A stretch of DNA of 64,000 bases from Tuctoria greenei (GCA_036927565.1 JAYESD010000009.1:25263601-25327600); one strand, 5' to 3'; positions 23,252 to 35,180 are shown, numbered from the stretch's first letter. The notes: generated from the sequence alone by a model not told the origin. Program-made: numbers and translations.

Positions 23252-24614
23252 GAGGATGAACACATCAATCTGCACGACTTTGCAACGAACAAATCATCTC
23301 GTACGCTGACACCCGTGAAATGAACACATCATCTCCCAGACGAACACATCATCCCTTCGGAACGAACACATCATCCCGAGCATGAATTTGAGTGGGAAGA
23401 GCACATCATTCACTTGGATGAACACATTATCCCGAACACTCTACTTCGCACAGACACCTACATTGTCGCGATCCACCTCCTCCACATTGGTCTTCACCTA
23501 CACTTGACCTTTATTGGCCCTCTTCATATCCGGCCGGCGCACCTGGCCCAGCTGGTCCACCTCGGCCCATCTGTTCCTTTCTCTGTTTAATTCAGGCCCG
23601 TGCAGGTGACTACCTTCACGAACTTGGCCTGGTTGAGTCGTGGTCCCCGAATCTTTTCTCCCTCACAACCTAGCAGGCCCAACTTGGCCCAATTTGACCT
23701 TCCACTGTCCACATCAGATGAAACCGGCCCGACCTGGTAGTCCCCTTCTCCACACCCGAAGGCCCCAAACCCTAGCCCTCCAACTGGTCCCTCTGCACTC
23801 CACACGAGTGCCGCCTTCCTCTCTTATCTTGCTGCCCGAGCGCCTCCTTGTTGGTCCCGCTGACCGAGCGCGCTTCTCCCTGACGCCGCGTCTTCATTGA
23901 GCGCTACCAGCACGCCGCTGCTTGCTCGCAGTGCCTCGGGTGCCGCTCACGCCCGTGTCAGACGTGCGCCTGGCCCGCCGTTCGCTCGGCCTGATGGTTC
24001 TTCCATCCCAAGTGCGTCGGATCCGGACGCCTCGCGTCCACTACGAGCTTCGATTTGTCCCGAGCGGTTGGGATTTCGTCGAGATTTGCCACCTCGGCTA
24101 AAATCTTGTTGGAATCACGTCGATCCGCCTTCGAATCTCGCTCATGAGCGGTTCTCCTGCGAGCGCTGCTCGCTGAGGTCTCGTCACCCTGCTTGAAGGT
24201 GCGCCCGTAGAATCCGTTCTCTATTTCATTGGGCACCTCGGGGAGCACGTCCCCCCGGGGTAGATCTAGAATCCTAGCTCTGATACGAATTGTTGGAATT
24301 CCGGGGCTAATTTTCTTGATTCATTGATCAACATCCATCACTATTATATAGGGTTGAGTTGGTTACAACCTTTTAGGACTCTCAATCCAACTAAACTAGG
24401 ACTCTTAACTTGACTTCGACTCTATCTCATAGAAAATATGATTAAGTCAACATTGAATTCCGCCCATAGGACTAAAGGTAAAGGTTCATTCTGGTGGAGG
24501 GATGTCATTAGCCTTTGGGACATCTTTAAACACAATGCACAAGTTCGGGTAGGCTTGGCGAGCCAGCAACTAAACTTAGCCATTCTCATGGAAATGAAAC
24601 TCATTGGAAATTCG

Positions 24615-27600
24615 TTGGGGCGTAACCCTCTTAGCGACGCGCCATACCGGAACCCGGGTATGGTGTTAAGTGGGCGAGGGCCGGGTCGCCACCGCCTTAG
24701 TGGCGCACCATATCGGAACCCGGATGTGGTGTTAAATGAGCGAGGGCCGGATCGCCATCATCTTAGTGGCGCACTACATCATCGTCCGAATGTAGTGTTA
24801 AGTGAGCAAGGGTCTTTGCATCTTCCTCGAGGGATGCGAAGGGTAACGAAGCTAGCCGAGGAAACTAGGTTTCGGGTGGGTAGTTGGAATGTAGGATCCT
24901 TGACGGGAAAGCTACGAGAGTTAGTGGACGTTGCGATTAGGAGGCGTGTAAACATTCTTTGTGTACAAGAGACTAGATGGGCAGGTGAAAAAGCGAGAGA
25001 GGTTGAGAATACCGGTTTCAAGCTTTGGTATTCTGGCTCGACGGGACCTAGGAATGGCGTAGGCATCCTAATAGATAAGAGCCTCAAGGATGGAGTAGTG
25101 GATGTCTGTAGACGAGGGGATAGGATCATCCTAGTCAAGGTAGTTGTGGGGGACCTTATCTTGAATGTCATTAGTGCTTATGCCCCACAAGTTGGGCTTG
25201 ACATGAGCACTAAGAGACAATTTTGGGAGGACTTGGAGGATATGGTTAGTAGTGTACCGGTAAGCGAGAAGCTCTTCATAGGAGGAGATCTCAATGGTCA
25301 TGTAGGTACAACTAACGTAGGTTTTGAGGGGGTACACGGAGGTTTTGGGTGTAGCGATAGAAACCAGGAGGGTAAGGATATCCTAGACTTTGCCGTAGCC
25401 TATGACCTATTGGTAGCTAACACCCTATTTAAAAAGAGGCTATCTCACATAGTGACCTTTACTAGTGCCCAACATTCTAGTCAAATCGACTATATCCTCA
25501 CCAGGAGAAGGGAGAGAGGGGCATGTTTAGATTGTAAGGTGATTCCTGGAGAATGTGTTGTTCGACAACATAAACTTGTGGTAGCCGACTTTCGTTTCCA
25601 CGTGCGTGTGTCACGAGACAAAGGTGTTAAAACCACGAGAACAAAGTGGTGGAAGTTGAAGGATGAAGCGCAACAATCATTCAAAAGGAGGATGATCGCA
25701 GAAGGACCTTGGAACGAAGAGGAAGATGCACATAGTATGTGGGAGAAGATGGCGACTTACATTAGGAAGACGGCTAGGGAGGTGCTTGGGTGGACAAAAG
25801 GTAAGAAATTTGTAGATAAAGACACTTGGTGGTGGAATGAAGATGTACAAAAAGCTATTAAGGAGAAGAAGGAGTCTTGTAAGAGCGGGCATCATGAGAG
25901 AAGTGCAAGTAACATGGCGAAGTATAAAGAGGCTAAGAAAAATGCTAGGCGTGTTGTGAGTAAAGCAAGGGGGCAGGCCTATGATGCGCTATATGAGAGG
26001 CTAGGGACAAAAGAAGGCGAAAAGGATATATACAAGATGGCGAAACTTCACGAGAGAAATGTGAGAGATCTCAACCAAGTCAAATGCATTAAGGATGAGG
26101 CAGGCCAAATTCTATTGAAGGAGGAAGAAATTAGGGACAGATGGCGGGACTACTTCAATGGACTATTCAATGACGGGAATGAGAGTATTAGGTTCGAGTT
26201 GGATGACTCATTTGATGACATGAACAGACGATTCGTGCGGAGGATACAAGAGTCCGAGGTTAGAGAGGCCCTAAAAAGGATGAAAGGAGGAAAGGCCCAC
26301 GGCCCCGATGATGTCCCCATTGAGGTGTGGAGATGTCTAGGGGATGTAGCAATAGTATGGCTCACTAAACTATTCAACCGCATTTTTCAGTCAAACAAAA
26401 TGCCTGAAGAGTGGCGAAAAAGTATTTTAGTACCCATCTTCAAAAATAAAGGAGATGTTCAAAGTTGTACTAATTACCGAGGAATTAAGCTCATGAGTCA
26501 TACTATGAAGCTCTGGGAGAGAGTGATTGAACACCGCTTGAGGAAAGTGACCAATGTCACTAAAAACCAGTTTGGTTTTATGCCTGAGAGGTCCACTGTG
26601 GAGGCGATTTTCTTACTCCGTCAGCTTATGGAGAGGTATAGGGAGCAAAAGAAGGATCTACATTTAGTGTTCATTGACTTGGAGAAGGCATACGATAAGG
26701 TACCAAGACCGGTCATGTGGTGGGCACTAGAGAAACACAAAGTCCCAACAAAGTACATTAATCTTATCAAGGATATGTACGATAATGTGGTGACAAGTGT
26801 GCGCGTAAGAGATAGTGAGACCGACACTTTTCCTATCACAATAGGGTTACACCAAGGATCAACCTTAAGTCCTTACATCTTTTCCTTAGTGATGGATGAG
26901 GTGTCGAAGGATATACAAGGGGATATCCCTTGGTGTATGCTCTTTGCTGATGATGTAGTGTTGGTAGATGAAACTAGGGATGGTGTTGATAGAAAATTGG
27001 AGCTATGGAGGCAGACCTTAGAGTCTAAGGGGTTTAGACTTAGTAGAACCAAAACCGAGTATATGAGATGCGACTTTAGTGATGTCGGGTGCGAGGATGA
27101 TAATGTTAGTTTACAAGGACAAGTAGTACCTATGAGGGACACATTTTGATATTTAGGATCAATGTTACAAAGCAATGGTGATATTGACGAAGATGTTTGC
27201 CACAGGATCAAGATCGGGTGGATGAAGTGGTGACAAGCATCTGGAATCTTATGTGATAAGAAAGTTCCACAAAAATTGAAAGGAAAATTCTATAGGACGG
27301 TGATCAGACCTGCGATGCTGTATGGAGCAGAATGTTGGCCAACTAAAAGGCAACATGTTCAACAAATGAGTGTTGCGGAGATGCGCATGCTACGGTGGAT
27401 GTGCGGTCACACAAGAAGAGACAAAATTAGGAACGAAGTAATACGTGATAGGGTAGGGGTGGCACCGATTGAGGAGAAGCTAGTCCAACATCGCCTACAG
27501 TGGTTTGGGCATACTCAGCGGAGACCTCCAGACGCACCGGTTAACAGTGGGATTATAAAGAGTGGAAAAAATTTTAGGAGGGGTAGAGGTCGACCAAGGT

Positions 27601-27708
27601 TGACATGGCCGGAGGCGATGAAACGAGATTTAAAGGAGTGGGACATACCTAGAGATTTAGCTCATGATAGGACTGCATGGAAATTAGCAATTCATGTGCC
27701 AAAATCTT
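24615..27708 (+). pseudogene. RTE LINE ORF: AP endonuclease plus reverse transcriptase, two nonsense codons
   Basis: The frame is open from the L1 junction to 27149 and continues in frame after TGA at 27147-27149. That TGA stands where the sequence context (DTF-x-YLGSML) expects Arg. A second in-frame TGA follows near 27231 (MKW-x-QASG), and the ORF ends at 27708. The endonuclease (about 24870-25620) shows SWNVGSL, QETRW, GGDLNGH and DYILTRR; its final motif is RQHKLVV rather than the usual DH. RT (about 26270-27050) shows GPDDVPIEVW, FIDLEKAYDKVPR, GLHQGSTLSPYIF and the active-site FADDVVL. The C-terminal part has LYGAECW and a MRMLRWMCGHTRRDKIRN segment typical of RTE. Apart from the two stops it is intact, suggesting a fairly recent insertion. 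Confidence 0.9.
24631..24828 (+). repeat. Three 66-bp tandem repeats in the RTE 5' region
   Basis: Units begin at 24631, 24697 and 24763 (TTAGYGRCGC...GTGTTAARTGRGCGAGGG). They are similar but diverged, sit before the endonuclease domain and may be promoter-like repeats. Confidence 0.8.
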
Positions 27709-28148
27709 AGTTTATTCGTAATTTGTTACTCTTATCTTCTTTCTTATTAACCCATTTCTAGAATAAATAAAATGTAGATTTTTTTTACTTTCATCTTATT
27801 TTCTATTACTTTTCTTCAAAATTGTTGGGTTTCATTTCTAGCCGACCCCAACTTGTTTGGGACAAAGGTTTGGTTGTTGTTGTTGTTGTTGCACAAGTTC
27901 GGGTAGGAATGGGAAGCACACTCCTTTGGAAGGACGCCTGGGAGGGTCACAATCTCCAAGAAGAATTCCCTCACCTATTATTTTTGGCAAAAATGGAGAA
28001 CACCTCGACGGCACAGTTCCTCTCCAACCTGGATATACATAGAAACTTCATCCTACTCCTTAGGAAGCTCGGTCTGAGCATACAGTGATGACCCATTCTT
28101 GATCATATCAGAAACAGAGGACAGTCAAGGGTCATATGTTCATACAAC

Positions 28149-28170
28149 GGGGGGGGGGGGGGGGGGGGGG
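28149..28170 (+). repeat. Run of 22 G
   Basis: Homopolymer G22 within or next to the L1 remnant; likely unstable and a possible assembly weak point. Confidence 0.9.
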
Positions 28171-28800
28171 ACAAACCTTTTATACTGGTAAAAGGGTATA
28201 CCATTGGAGCTTCAGACTCATCCGACCACCGAAACCATTCAAATGTTGTCAATCCGGTGTCCTGGAGACTTGATCCTCTTATCTTGGCGCAGAGACACTG
28301 CTTGGCTATGATCGGCTCAGCAGGGCTCCCTGGTTCAAGCAGAGAAGAGGGAGGAGATTCTGGTCGATCAGAGTAGAGAAGGAGGTCGATCTGGTTTTCT
28401 GGATAGAGCTGCTTGGGCTCGGCTATGTGCAGAACAGATGAACAGAGAAGTCAGCACCTTGATCAGATGAGAACTAGGCGAGTTCTTCGTGTGTTTCTGG
28501 TTTGAGTGATGGGAACTAATTCTGGATTGAATTTTGCTCTGGCTATTGTCAACTATTTATAGCCCCAAAATAGGAAGTGTTAGAAGTGAATGCATTATGG
28601 ATCATACTCTAACTCAACTTTATCTCCAAAGATAGAACATGATTCTATCTCCTAACTCCAATCTAACTAGGACTCTCCCTAATCTTTTGTTGAGATCACC
28701 TAACATTTTCCCCCTGAATTCAACATCCTACAGCCCGAACCACACCCGCAACCCACAATGCTCAGGATCATCCAACATCAAATGGATCTGAAAGGCACAG
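28171..28800. other. Unresolved insertion in the L1, possible solo LTR
   Basis: L1 coding similarity stops near 28090-28150 and resumes near 28810. The intervening sequence has no ORF. It contains ACTATTTATAGCCCC (TATA-like) and AACATTTTCCCCCTGAATTCAAC, as seen beside LTRs. No partner repeat or TSD was found. Confidence 0.35.
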
Positions 28801-28814
28801 ATGACCAAGAAAAA

Positions 28815-28982
28815 TTAAGATCTTTCTTTGGCTAATGTCCAATGACAGACAATGTTCAAGGAACTTGCTGAGAAGAAACCACAAAATCCAGGATGATGAC
28901 TGCAGTTGCGTACTTTTTGACACTGGTGTGGAGGAATACACCTACCACTTGTTCTTCCAGTGTGGATTCAGCTCGGAGGGTT
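28815..28982 (+). pseudogene. L1 zinc-finger RVT fragment, 5' half
   Basis: The + strand encodes LMSNDRQCSRNLLRRNHKI, then DDCSCVLFDTGVEEYTYHLF and FQCGFSSEGW. This is the C-terminal Cys/His region (zf-RVT-like) of plant L1 ORF2, cut by the Ale-type insertion at 28988 and resumed at 33788. Confidence 0.85.
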
Positions 28983-28987
28983 GGGCC

Positions 28988-31900
28988 TATTGGATTGGGG
29001 AAAATAGATTAGGGTTTCATTGAAGAAGTGTCACGAGTACATATAGCCCTAACGGGCTAGATACATGGGCTTGGCCCAAAACACTCACACACCCATACAC
29101 ATAACAGTCCAACACCCCCCGCAGTCCCAACATCTAACCACGGCAGATGTTGAGACTGGACCAAAACTTGGAGAACAACAACGAAGGGAGGCCCTTCGTG
29201 AAGATGTCGGCGAACTGCGACGTCGTCGGGACGTGGAGGACCTGGACCTCGCCACGGGCAACCCGCTCACGAACAAAGTGAAGATCAGTCTCCACATGCT
29301 TCGTGCGTTGATACTGGACGGGGTTAGCGGAGAGGTAGACGACGCTGACGTTGTCGTAGTAGACCAACATGCTTCAGGCGACAGGGGAGTGGAGCTCCTG
29401 AAGCAGCTGCGGGAGCCAGGAGGCGTCAGCCACGCCGTTGGCCACGACGCGATACTCCGCCTCAGCACTCGAGCGCGACACCACGGGCTGCCGCTTCGAG
29501 GACCAAGAGACGAGGTTGCCGCCCAGGAAGACGGTGTAGCCAAAGGTGAATCGACGGGTGTCCGGGCAAGCCGCCCAGTCAACGCCGGTGTAGACGACCA
29601 ACTCAGAAGCCGAGTCACCCCGAAGGAGGAGGTCGCAGTCGAGGAAGCCGCGCAGGTACTGAAGGATTTGCTTCACAGCGGTGAGATGCAGCTCCCGCGG
29701 ATCATGCATGTGAAGGCACACCTGCTGAACCGCATAGGAGATGTTCGGCTTGGTGAAGGTGAGGTACTGGAGAGCACCTGCAAGACTCCTGTAAATGGTG
29801 GTGTCAGCGACAGGAGTGCCATCGGCGGAGGAGACATTCGCCTGGGTGTCCATTGGAGTGGAGCACGGCTTGCAATCAGCCATGCTCGTTCGTTGGAGGA
29901 TGTTCATGCAGTATTGTCGCTGGTGGAGGAACAGGTTGCCCTGGGCGGTCCTCGACCGTAACGCACAAAAAGTGGTGAAGCTGGCCCAAATCTTTCATCG
30001 CGAACTCTCGCTGCAGGGCGGAGATCGTGTGCTGAAGGAGAGCCGGACTCAACGCCGTGAGAACGATGTTGTCGACGTACAGGAGGAGGTACACAGTGTC
30101 ACCCTCCCGCCTGTAAATGAAGAGCGAGGTGTCCGACTTGGCCTCGACGAAGCCGAGCAAGACCAAGAAGGAGGCGGACCGGCTATACCAAGCTCGGGGT
30201 CCCTGCTTCAGGCCGTGAAGGGACTTGTTCAGCCGGCAGACCATGTCTGGATGAGCTGAATCAACGAACCCTGTCGGCTGACTGCAGTACACTGTCTCCG
30301 TCAGCGTGTCGTGGAGGAAGGCGTTCTTGACGTCCAACTGGTGGACAGGCCAAGAACGCGAGAGAGCCAGCGACAGGATGGTCCAACCGTTGCTGGCTTC
30401 ACCACCAGGCTGAAGGTCTCGTCGTAGTCGACGCCGGGGCGCGCCACGAAGAACCCACCGGGCCTTGTACCTCTCCAGAGATCCATCCGCCTTTCTCTTA
30501 TGCGTAAATTCCCACTTGCCTGTAACAACATTGCGACGACCATGACGGGAACCAAGTCCCAACTCTGATTAGCAAGCAGGGCCGCATACTCCTCCTCCAT
30601 AGCCTGACACCAGTGAGGATCAGCGAGGGCGCTACGGACAGAGGAGAGAATAGGCGAGATGGGTTTGGAGGCAGGCATTGAGGAGAGGACGACCCTGGAG
30701 AAACGCTCCACCGGCCGGAGGACCCCAACGACACGCCGGGTCACCATCGGGTGAACGTGACAAGGGTCACGGTGGAGCAGAGGGGGTGGTACACCGAGGG
30801 CTCGGTGCCTGAGGAGGTCGGAACCCCAAATGCGCTCGTCGCTGATAGACAAGAGCGGGATCTGCATACCGCGGCACCGGGGCCGCCGGCCGCGCGTGGC
30901 GCAGCAGTCGAAGTCGTGGATGCCAATATCGCGCCTGGTGCAGCGGGCAACGTCTGGGACGTCGGGGACGCTCGTGGTGCTGCGGGCGACGTCGGTGACG
31001 CCGGTGCCGTGCGTGGCGCAACAGTCGAAGTTTGGGACGCTGGTGTCACGCCTAGTGCAGCGGGCGACGTCGTGGACGCCGGTGCCGCGCGTGGTGCAGC
31101 GGGGGACGCTGGGGCTGCTTGTGGCGGAGCGGACGACGTCGGGGACGCCTCGGCCGCACGTGGCATAGTGGGCGATGTCGGGGCAGCGCAAGGCGCAGCC
31201 GGTGGCGTCGAGGACACCGGGGCCGCGCGTGGCGCGGCTGTTGGCGTCAGGGACGCCGATGCCACATAAAGCACAACAAGCGGCATGGAGGACACCGGAG
31301 CCGTGCCTGGCGTAGCGGGTGGGTAACTTGCAGGAGGTAAAACACAAGGTTGCTATACAGGAGCGACCTCGGGGTCAGTAGAGAAGAAGGAATCCAACTC
31401 AGCAACAGAGTTAGAGGACAATGTGGAAAAGAGAAAAGAGGACTCGTCGAAGACGATATGTCGAGAGATCAAGATACGACAGGTAGTAAGGTCAAGGCAC
31501 CGGTACCCCTTATGGTCGGGGGAGTACCCAAGGAAGACATACCGAGTCGAGCGAGGCGCAAGCTTATGGGGGGTCGTGGCGGAGAGGTTAGGTTAGCAAG
31601 CGCACACGAAGACTTGAAGGTGGTCGTAAAGAGGAGGAGTGTCGAACAAAGCGAAGTGAGGGGTGGGAGCACGAATCGCCTTAGTAGGGAGGGGATTAAT
31701 GAGGTAGGTGGCGGTGTGAAGTGCCTCCGCCCAGTAGCGAGCAGTAGTAGAAGCCTAGAACATGAGGGAGCGCATGATATTGTTGGTGGTCCGAATCATG
31801 CACTCAACCTTGCCGTTCTGGGGGGAGTGTACGGGCAAGACATGCGCAACTGAACATCGTGAGAGACCAGGAAGTCACAGAACGCAGAGTTGTCAAACTC

Positions 31901-33782
31901 GCGCCCGTTGTTGCACTGGGCCGACCTGATTGTGCGCCCAAACTGGGTGGACACCCAAGCGAAGAAGTGAGAGAGGGTGCCGAACGTATCAGACTTCTGT
32001 CGCAAGGAAAAAGTCCACGAATAGTGCAAGAAATCATCAACAACCACCAAGTAAAACTTATAGCCAGAAACACTGAGAATAGGTGATGTCCAAAGATCAT
32101 AGTGAATCAGATCAAACATGCTCTCGACACGAGTGACAGAATGCGGAAAAGGAAGTCAAACGTGTCGACCCAACAGACAAGCATGGCAAAGAAACTCATG
32201 AGTACCCCGGGCACACGAAATCACTGAACTACTAGAAAATTTCGACATAGCATCAGCACTGGGGTGGCCATGCCGACGATGGCAGGTGGTCGAAGAGGCT
32301 GTCGTAGTCAGGCCAAAAGGCGTAGGCGGAGCGGAAGCAGGAAGACGCAGCGTGTACAGGGCTCCAAACTCTCACATCGGAGAAGAAGACGTCGGGTAGT
32401 AAGATCCTTTACAGATAAACCAAAAGGATCGAACTCGATTGAAACATGGTTGTCAGTGGTAAAACGACGAACAGAAAGAAGGTGCTGAATGATGTTAGGA
32501 GCAACAAGAACATAACGAAGCCGAAAAGGACCCGACGAACCCGAGTCACCTACTGAGGTGACCGGACGGAAAGACCCATTCCCAACAACGATAGATGAAG
32601 GATAAGAAGGGTGGGAAGGGCGGGCAGAAGAGAATATACCGACATCAGAAATGGTGTGGTACGAAGCTCCGGAGTCCAAGACCCAGCCAGGACCGGGTGA
32701 TGTGGGACTCAGCGTGCTAGCAGGACTGCCACCGTGTGAGAGAGCCGCCATGGACGCACGCTACTGCTCAAGAGCACAGGCGAGGGTCCTCTCACGCTCA
32801 CGAGAAGCAGTGAAAGCCGTTGCGACACTAGATATAGGATCAACCGGGTTGTCGACAATGGGGAAGAGGGCAGACGAAGGAACGGTGTCAGGTGGTGGCG
32901 GTGATGCGAGGACAGGAGTAGTTGGCGGCGCACTCAGCAGGGAGACCGGCGGTGGAGGACGGGTCGCGACATGCCATGGCGGTGGCGGAACCAGGGAGGA
33001 AGGCAATCCTGCGACCAAGGTAGGAGGAGGTGTTGAAGACGCGCCGTAGAGCTGGGTGGGAGAACAGGAGTAGTCGGCGACGCCATGGAGGGAGGCCGCG
33101 CGCCCGGGCCGCCGGCAGTCGTGCCAACAGAGAAGACAACGGCCGGTCCAGGCACCACTGCATCGGATCGGGGTCTGATGGCAGCAATGGCGGTTGGCCC
33201 CGCGCCGACGGAGGTAGCTGGCCTCGCGCCACTAGTGGCGACGGCGGTGGCGGGCGCGTACAGGCCAGCGGTGGCGGCACGCCTGCACGCGACAGTGGCC
33301 CCGACAGCGGCGGTGGCACGCCTGCACGCAGCAGGGGCAGCACGCGGTCGCGACAGCGCGCCTGCGTGCGACGGCGGCAGCTCGCCTGCAGGTGGCGGCG
33401 GCGGGTCTGATAAGGCCGGCGACAGACAGGTCCATGCTCGGCCGACGGTGGCGCGAGTGGGGGGCACGGTGGCGCTCGCACGGTCCCAATGGCGGCGTCT
33501 GGCACGGTATCGGGAATACACTAGAGGGAGGGCCAGGGCAGAGAGAGAAGAAGGAGGGGAGGCTGCGACGACTCGCCGGCCAGCGGCGCCGCCAGGCATG
33601 GGGCCGACGGCTGGGGGTGGGAGAGGTCCTTGGGTTTGTCTGATACCATATTGGATTGGAGAAAATGAATTAGGGTTTTATTGAAGGAGTGTCAACTGTC
33701 AAGAGTACATATAGCCATAATGGGCTAGATACATGGGCTTGGCCCAAAACACTCACACACCCATAGACATAACAGTCCAACA
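28988..33782 (-). mobile_element. Ale-type Copia element with short LTRs (Ale-2)
   Basis: LTRs at 28988-29114 (127 bp) and 33649-33782 (134 bp) and a perfect TSD gggcc (28983-28987, 33783-33787) define the element. On the - strand the 5' LTR ends ...CCAATA and is followed by TGGTATCA (33641-33648), the start of an initiator-tRNA-Met primer site. The LTRs differ by about nine substitutions and a 7-bp indel, so the copy is older than its relative Ale-1. It is antisense to the host gene. Confidence 0.92.
29116..33600 (-). pseudogene. Ale-2 gag-pol remnant
   Basis: Domains on the - strand. An N-terminal Ala/Pro/Arg-rich region (about 33600-32750). Protease and gag-pre-integrase (WVLDSGASYHTISDVGIFSS near 32670; FDPFGLSVKDLTTRRLLLRC). 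Integrase (32119-31796; FDLIHYDLWTSPILSVSG, CNNGREFDNSAF, MSCPYTPPR). A repetitive linker (31300-30740, with VHPMVTRR). RT (30562-29900; VTGKWEFTHKRKADGSLERY, HQLDVKNAFLH, LLLYVDNIVLT, the catalytic YVDD changed to YVDN). RNase H (29660-29116; TGVDWAACPDTRRFTFGYTV, SSAEAEYRVVANG). Gag and the region 32250-31400 are badly broken. It cannot move by itself. Confidence 0.88.
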
Positions 33783-33787
33783 GGGCC

Positions 33788-34161
33788 ATCTTGGGTATCT
33801 AATGGAATCATTATCTCGCCTTCTTTGATACCATTGCATCAGTAAAGCAAAGCTGGCCCCACCCTTGTTTATGGAAGTCTTTGGGATTGCAGCTTGGGAA
33901 ATTTGGAAGTAAATAAACTTGAAGATATTCAGAAGGAATACAGTATCCATCCAGAGCTGGAAGGAGCGTTTTCTAGAGGCCTTCAAGCTACAATGCTGTC
34001 GACTTAAGTCTGTAAATAGGAACCCTATCCTGGCCTGGCTTTCTAGTCTCTAGCTTGCCACTCCCTAGCTCAGGAGGTGGCACCTGCTCTGCTTGAACCT
34101 GACCTGTAGGGTCTGACTCTCCTGCTGTACATATTGCTACTATGGGTTATTAATATATTCA
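33788..34161 (+). pseudogene. L1 ORF2 C-terminal fragment and 3' UTR
   Basis: The + strand reads FGIAAWEIWK, then (after a stop) IFRRNTVSIQSWKERFLEAF and KLQCCRLKS, a usual plant L1 ORF2 C-terminus. The 3' UTR follows with CTGTACATATTG. Confidence 0.85.
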
Positions 34162-34181
34162 CAGTGGGGATATCCCCACTG
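34162..34181. repeat. 20-bp perfect palindrome at the L1 3' end
   Basis: CAGTGGGGATATCCCCACTG lies 37 bp before the A-rich tail end of the L1. A 3' stem of this kind could mark the RNA for its own reverse transcriptase. Confidence 0.85.
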
Positions 34182-34345
34182 TCTTCATTTTCGAAAGAAA
34201 AAAAAACATAAAAAAAGGAACATCTTGTGTAGAATTTGCTACACGATGTATCACTGACATGAGATTCATGGAAGCGTGTATCCACATGTTAGCAAGGCAA
34301 TGGATTCAGAAATCCTCAATTTTTCATCTAAACATCTCCTATCTC

Positions 34346-34440
34346 CACATATTACTTTCCCGTCTCTAAAAGTTTGTCACTAACGTCACCTTTTAGTTCA
34401 TTTTAAAAGGTGAGAAACTTTTGGGCACGGAGGGAATATT
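34346..34440. mobile_element. Stowaway-like MITE (about 95 bp)
   Basis: A foldback in which ACTTTCCCGTCTCTAAAAGT on the left pairs imperfectly with ACTTTTGGGCACGGAGGGAA on the right. The ends sit in TA dinucleotides. CTCCCTCCGT-type ends and a TA target are typical of Stowaway (Tc1/mariner) MITEs. Confidence 0.65.
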
Positions 34441-34813
34441 ATCAGTTCGATACTTTGATTAGTAACATGTTTTTGGCTTTTTGCCAAACTATTTATCTCT
34501 GTTAAATTTGGAAGTTTGGAGGGCCACAAGGCCGCAACTATCCCTCATCACTTCCTTTTTCATGTAACTATATCATGTGGTCCATATCACAGGGCCTGGT
34601 TTGTTCACACTTCATCTTGCACACAAGTGCCATATTTTGATTTTTCTTAATGGTCTAATGGCAATAAAATGTGGCATCGATGAAACACCCTTATGGTTTA
34701 ATAAAGCATGACAATTTCAGTTGGTAGTCTTTTAAGTTTATAAAGCATGGTATTTTTTAACTGGTAGCGAGTCCACTCTTGCAGTATGTGACTCTGTTTT
34801 CTTTGTTTGAAAG

Positions 34814-34954
34814 GTGTCAGCCAGAGATGAGCTAGTGCCTGGTGATATTCTCTTTCTACCTGTTGATAATAAAGAAGCTTCTGTTGCTGATAAGACCAAG
34901 AAATTTGGCAATAGGAATGAGATAGATTTTCTTCGTAGCCTTGAGATCTACAAG
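34814..34954 (+). CDS. Pseudouridine synthase exon 3
   Basis: 47 codons from acceptor GAAAG|GTG to donor AAG|GTCTTG. It encodes [19 protein letters not shown] and continues to FLRSLEIYK. The [10 protein letters not shown] stretch is the end of the S4-like fold; the following segment links to the catalytic domain. Confidence 0.88.
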
Positions 34955-35041
34955 GTCTTGATTTACTTTTATATGTAGTTTTCCATTGATATCTTGATTG
35001 ATTGGATAGCATGATGATCTTGGTATTCGGAATACTTTCAG

Positions 35042-35089
35042 GATAAAGACATCATCGTGATCAACAAACCATCTGGATTGGCTGTGCAA
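35042..35089 (+). CDS. Pseudouridine synthase exon 4
   Basis: 16 codons encoding DKDIIVINKPSGLAVQ between TTTCAG and GTAGGT. This is the highly conserved first strand and NKPxGLxVQ motif of RluA-type synthases. Confidence 0.92.
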
Positions 35090-35180
35090 GTAGGTAACTT
35101 TATATAAGTTTCCTGCAGTTCGACAAAAAAAAAGAAACTAATGCCTATTGTATATGGCCTATTATTTATTAATCTTTTAG

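Larger units (their letters stand above)
22121..24452 (-). mobile_element. Non-coding Copia-like LTR element
   Basis: The right LTR is 24291-24452 (TGTTGGAATTCCGG...GTCAACA). On the - strand it is followed by primer-binding-like ATTCGTATCAGAGC (24277-24290). The left LTR is split by a MITE: about 22121-22147 plus 22857-23005. Flanks are ctgaa/ttgaa. The internal region (about 23006-24276) encodes no retroviral domain and includes a hairpin array. It is a LARD/TRIM-like non-autonomous copy, antisense to the host gene. Confidence 0.7.
24554..27890 (+). mobile_element. RTE-type LINE, near full length
   Basis: A perfect 17-bp duplication gcacaagttcgggtagg (24537-24553 and 27891-27907) flanks the element. 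It has a 5' repeat region, a single ORF with apurinic endonuclease and RT domains, and a 3' end in (TTG)n after CTTGTTTGGGACAAAGG, the usual tail of plant RTE elements. It is inserted in the L1 in the same, sense, orientation. Confidence 0.92.
18163..34218 (+). mobile_element. 5'-truncated L1-type LINE hosting five later insertions
   Basis: A 19-bp target duplication (aacatcacgtgtagaattt at 18144-18162; aacatcttgtgtagaattt at 34219-34237, two differences) brackets a + strand L1. It begins inside reverse transcriptase (TPGPDGF) and ends in an A-rich tail (about 34190-34218). Own pieces are 18163-18899, 19538-19647, 21646-22120, 24453-24536, 27908 to about 28150, about 28800-28982 and 33788-34218. 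Piece order follows a normal L1 ORF2: RT, post-RT, zinc-finger RVT region, 3' UTR. Frames are broken throughout. It is sense to the host gene. Confidence 0.88.

Noticed and set aside
29065..29961. 298-residue + strand ORF over the Ale-2 RNase H region
   Set aside because: Shadow of the - strand pol sequence, which carries recognisable RNase H motifs.
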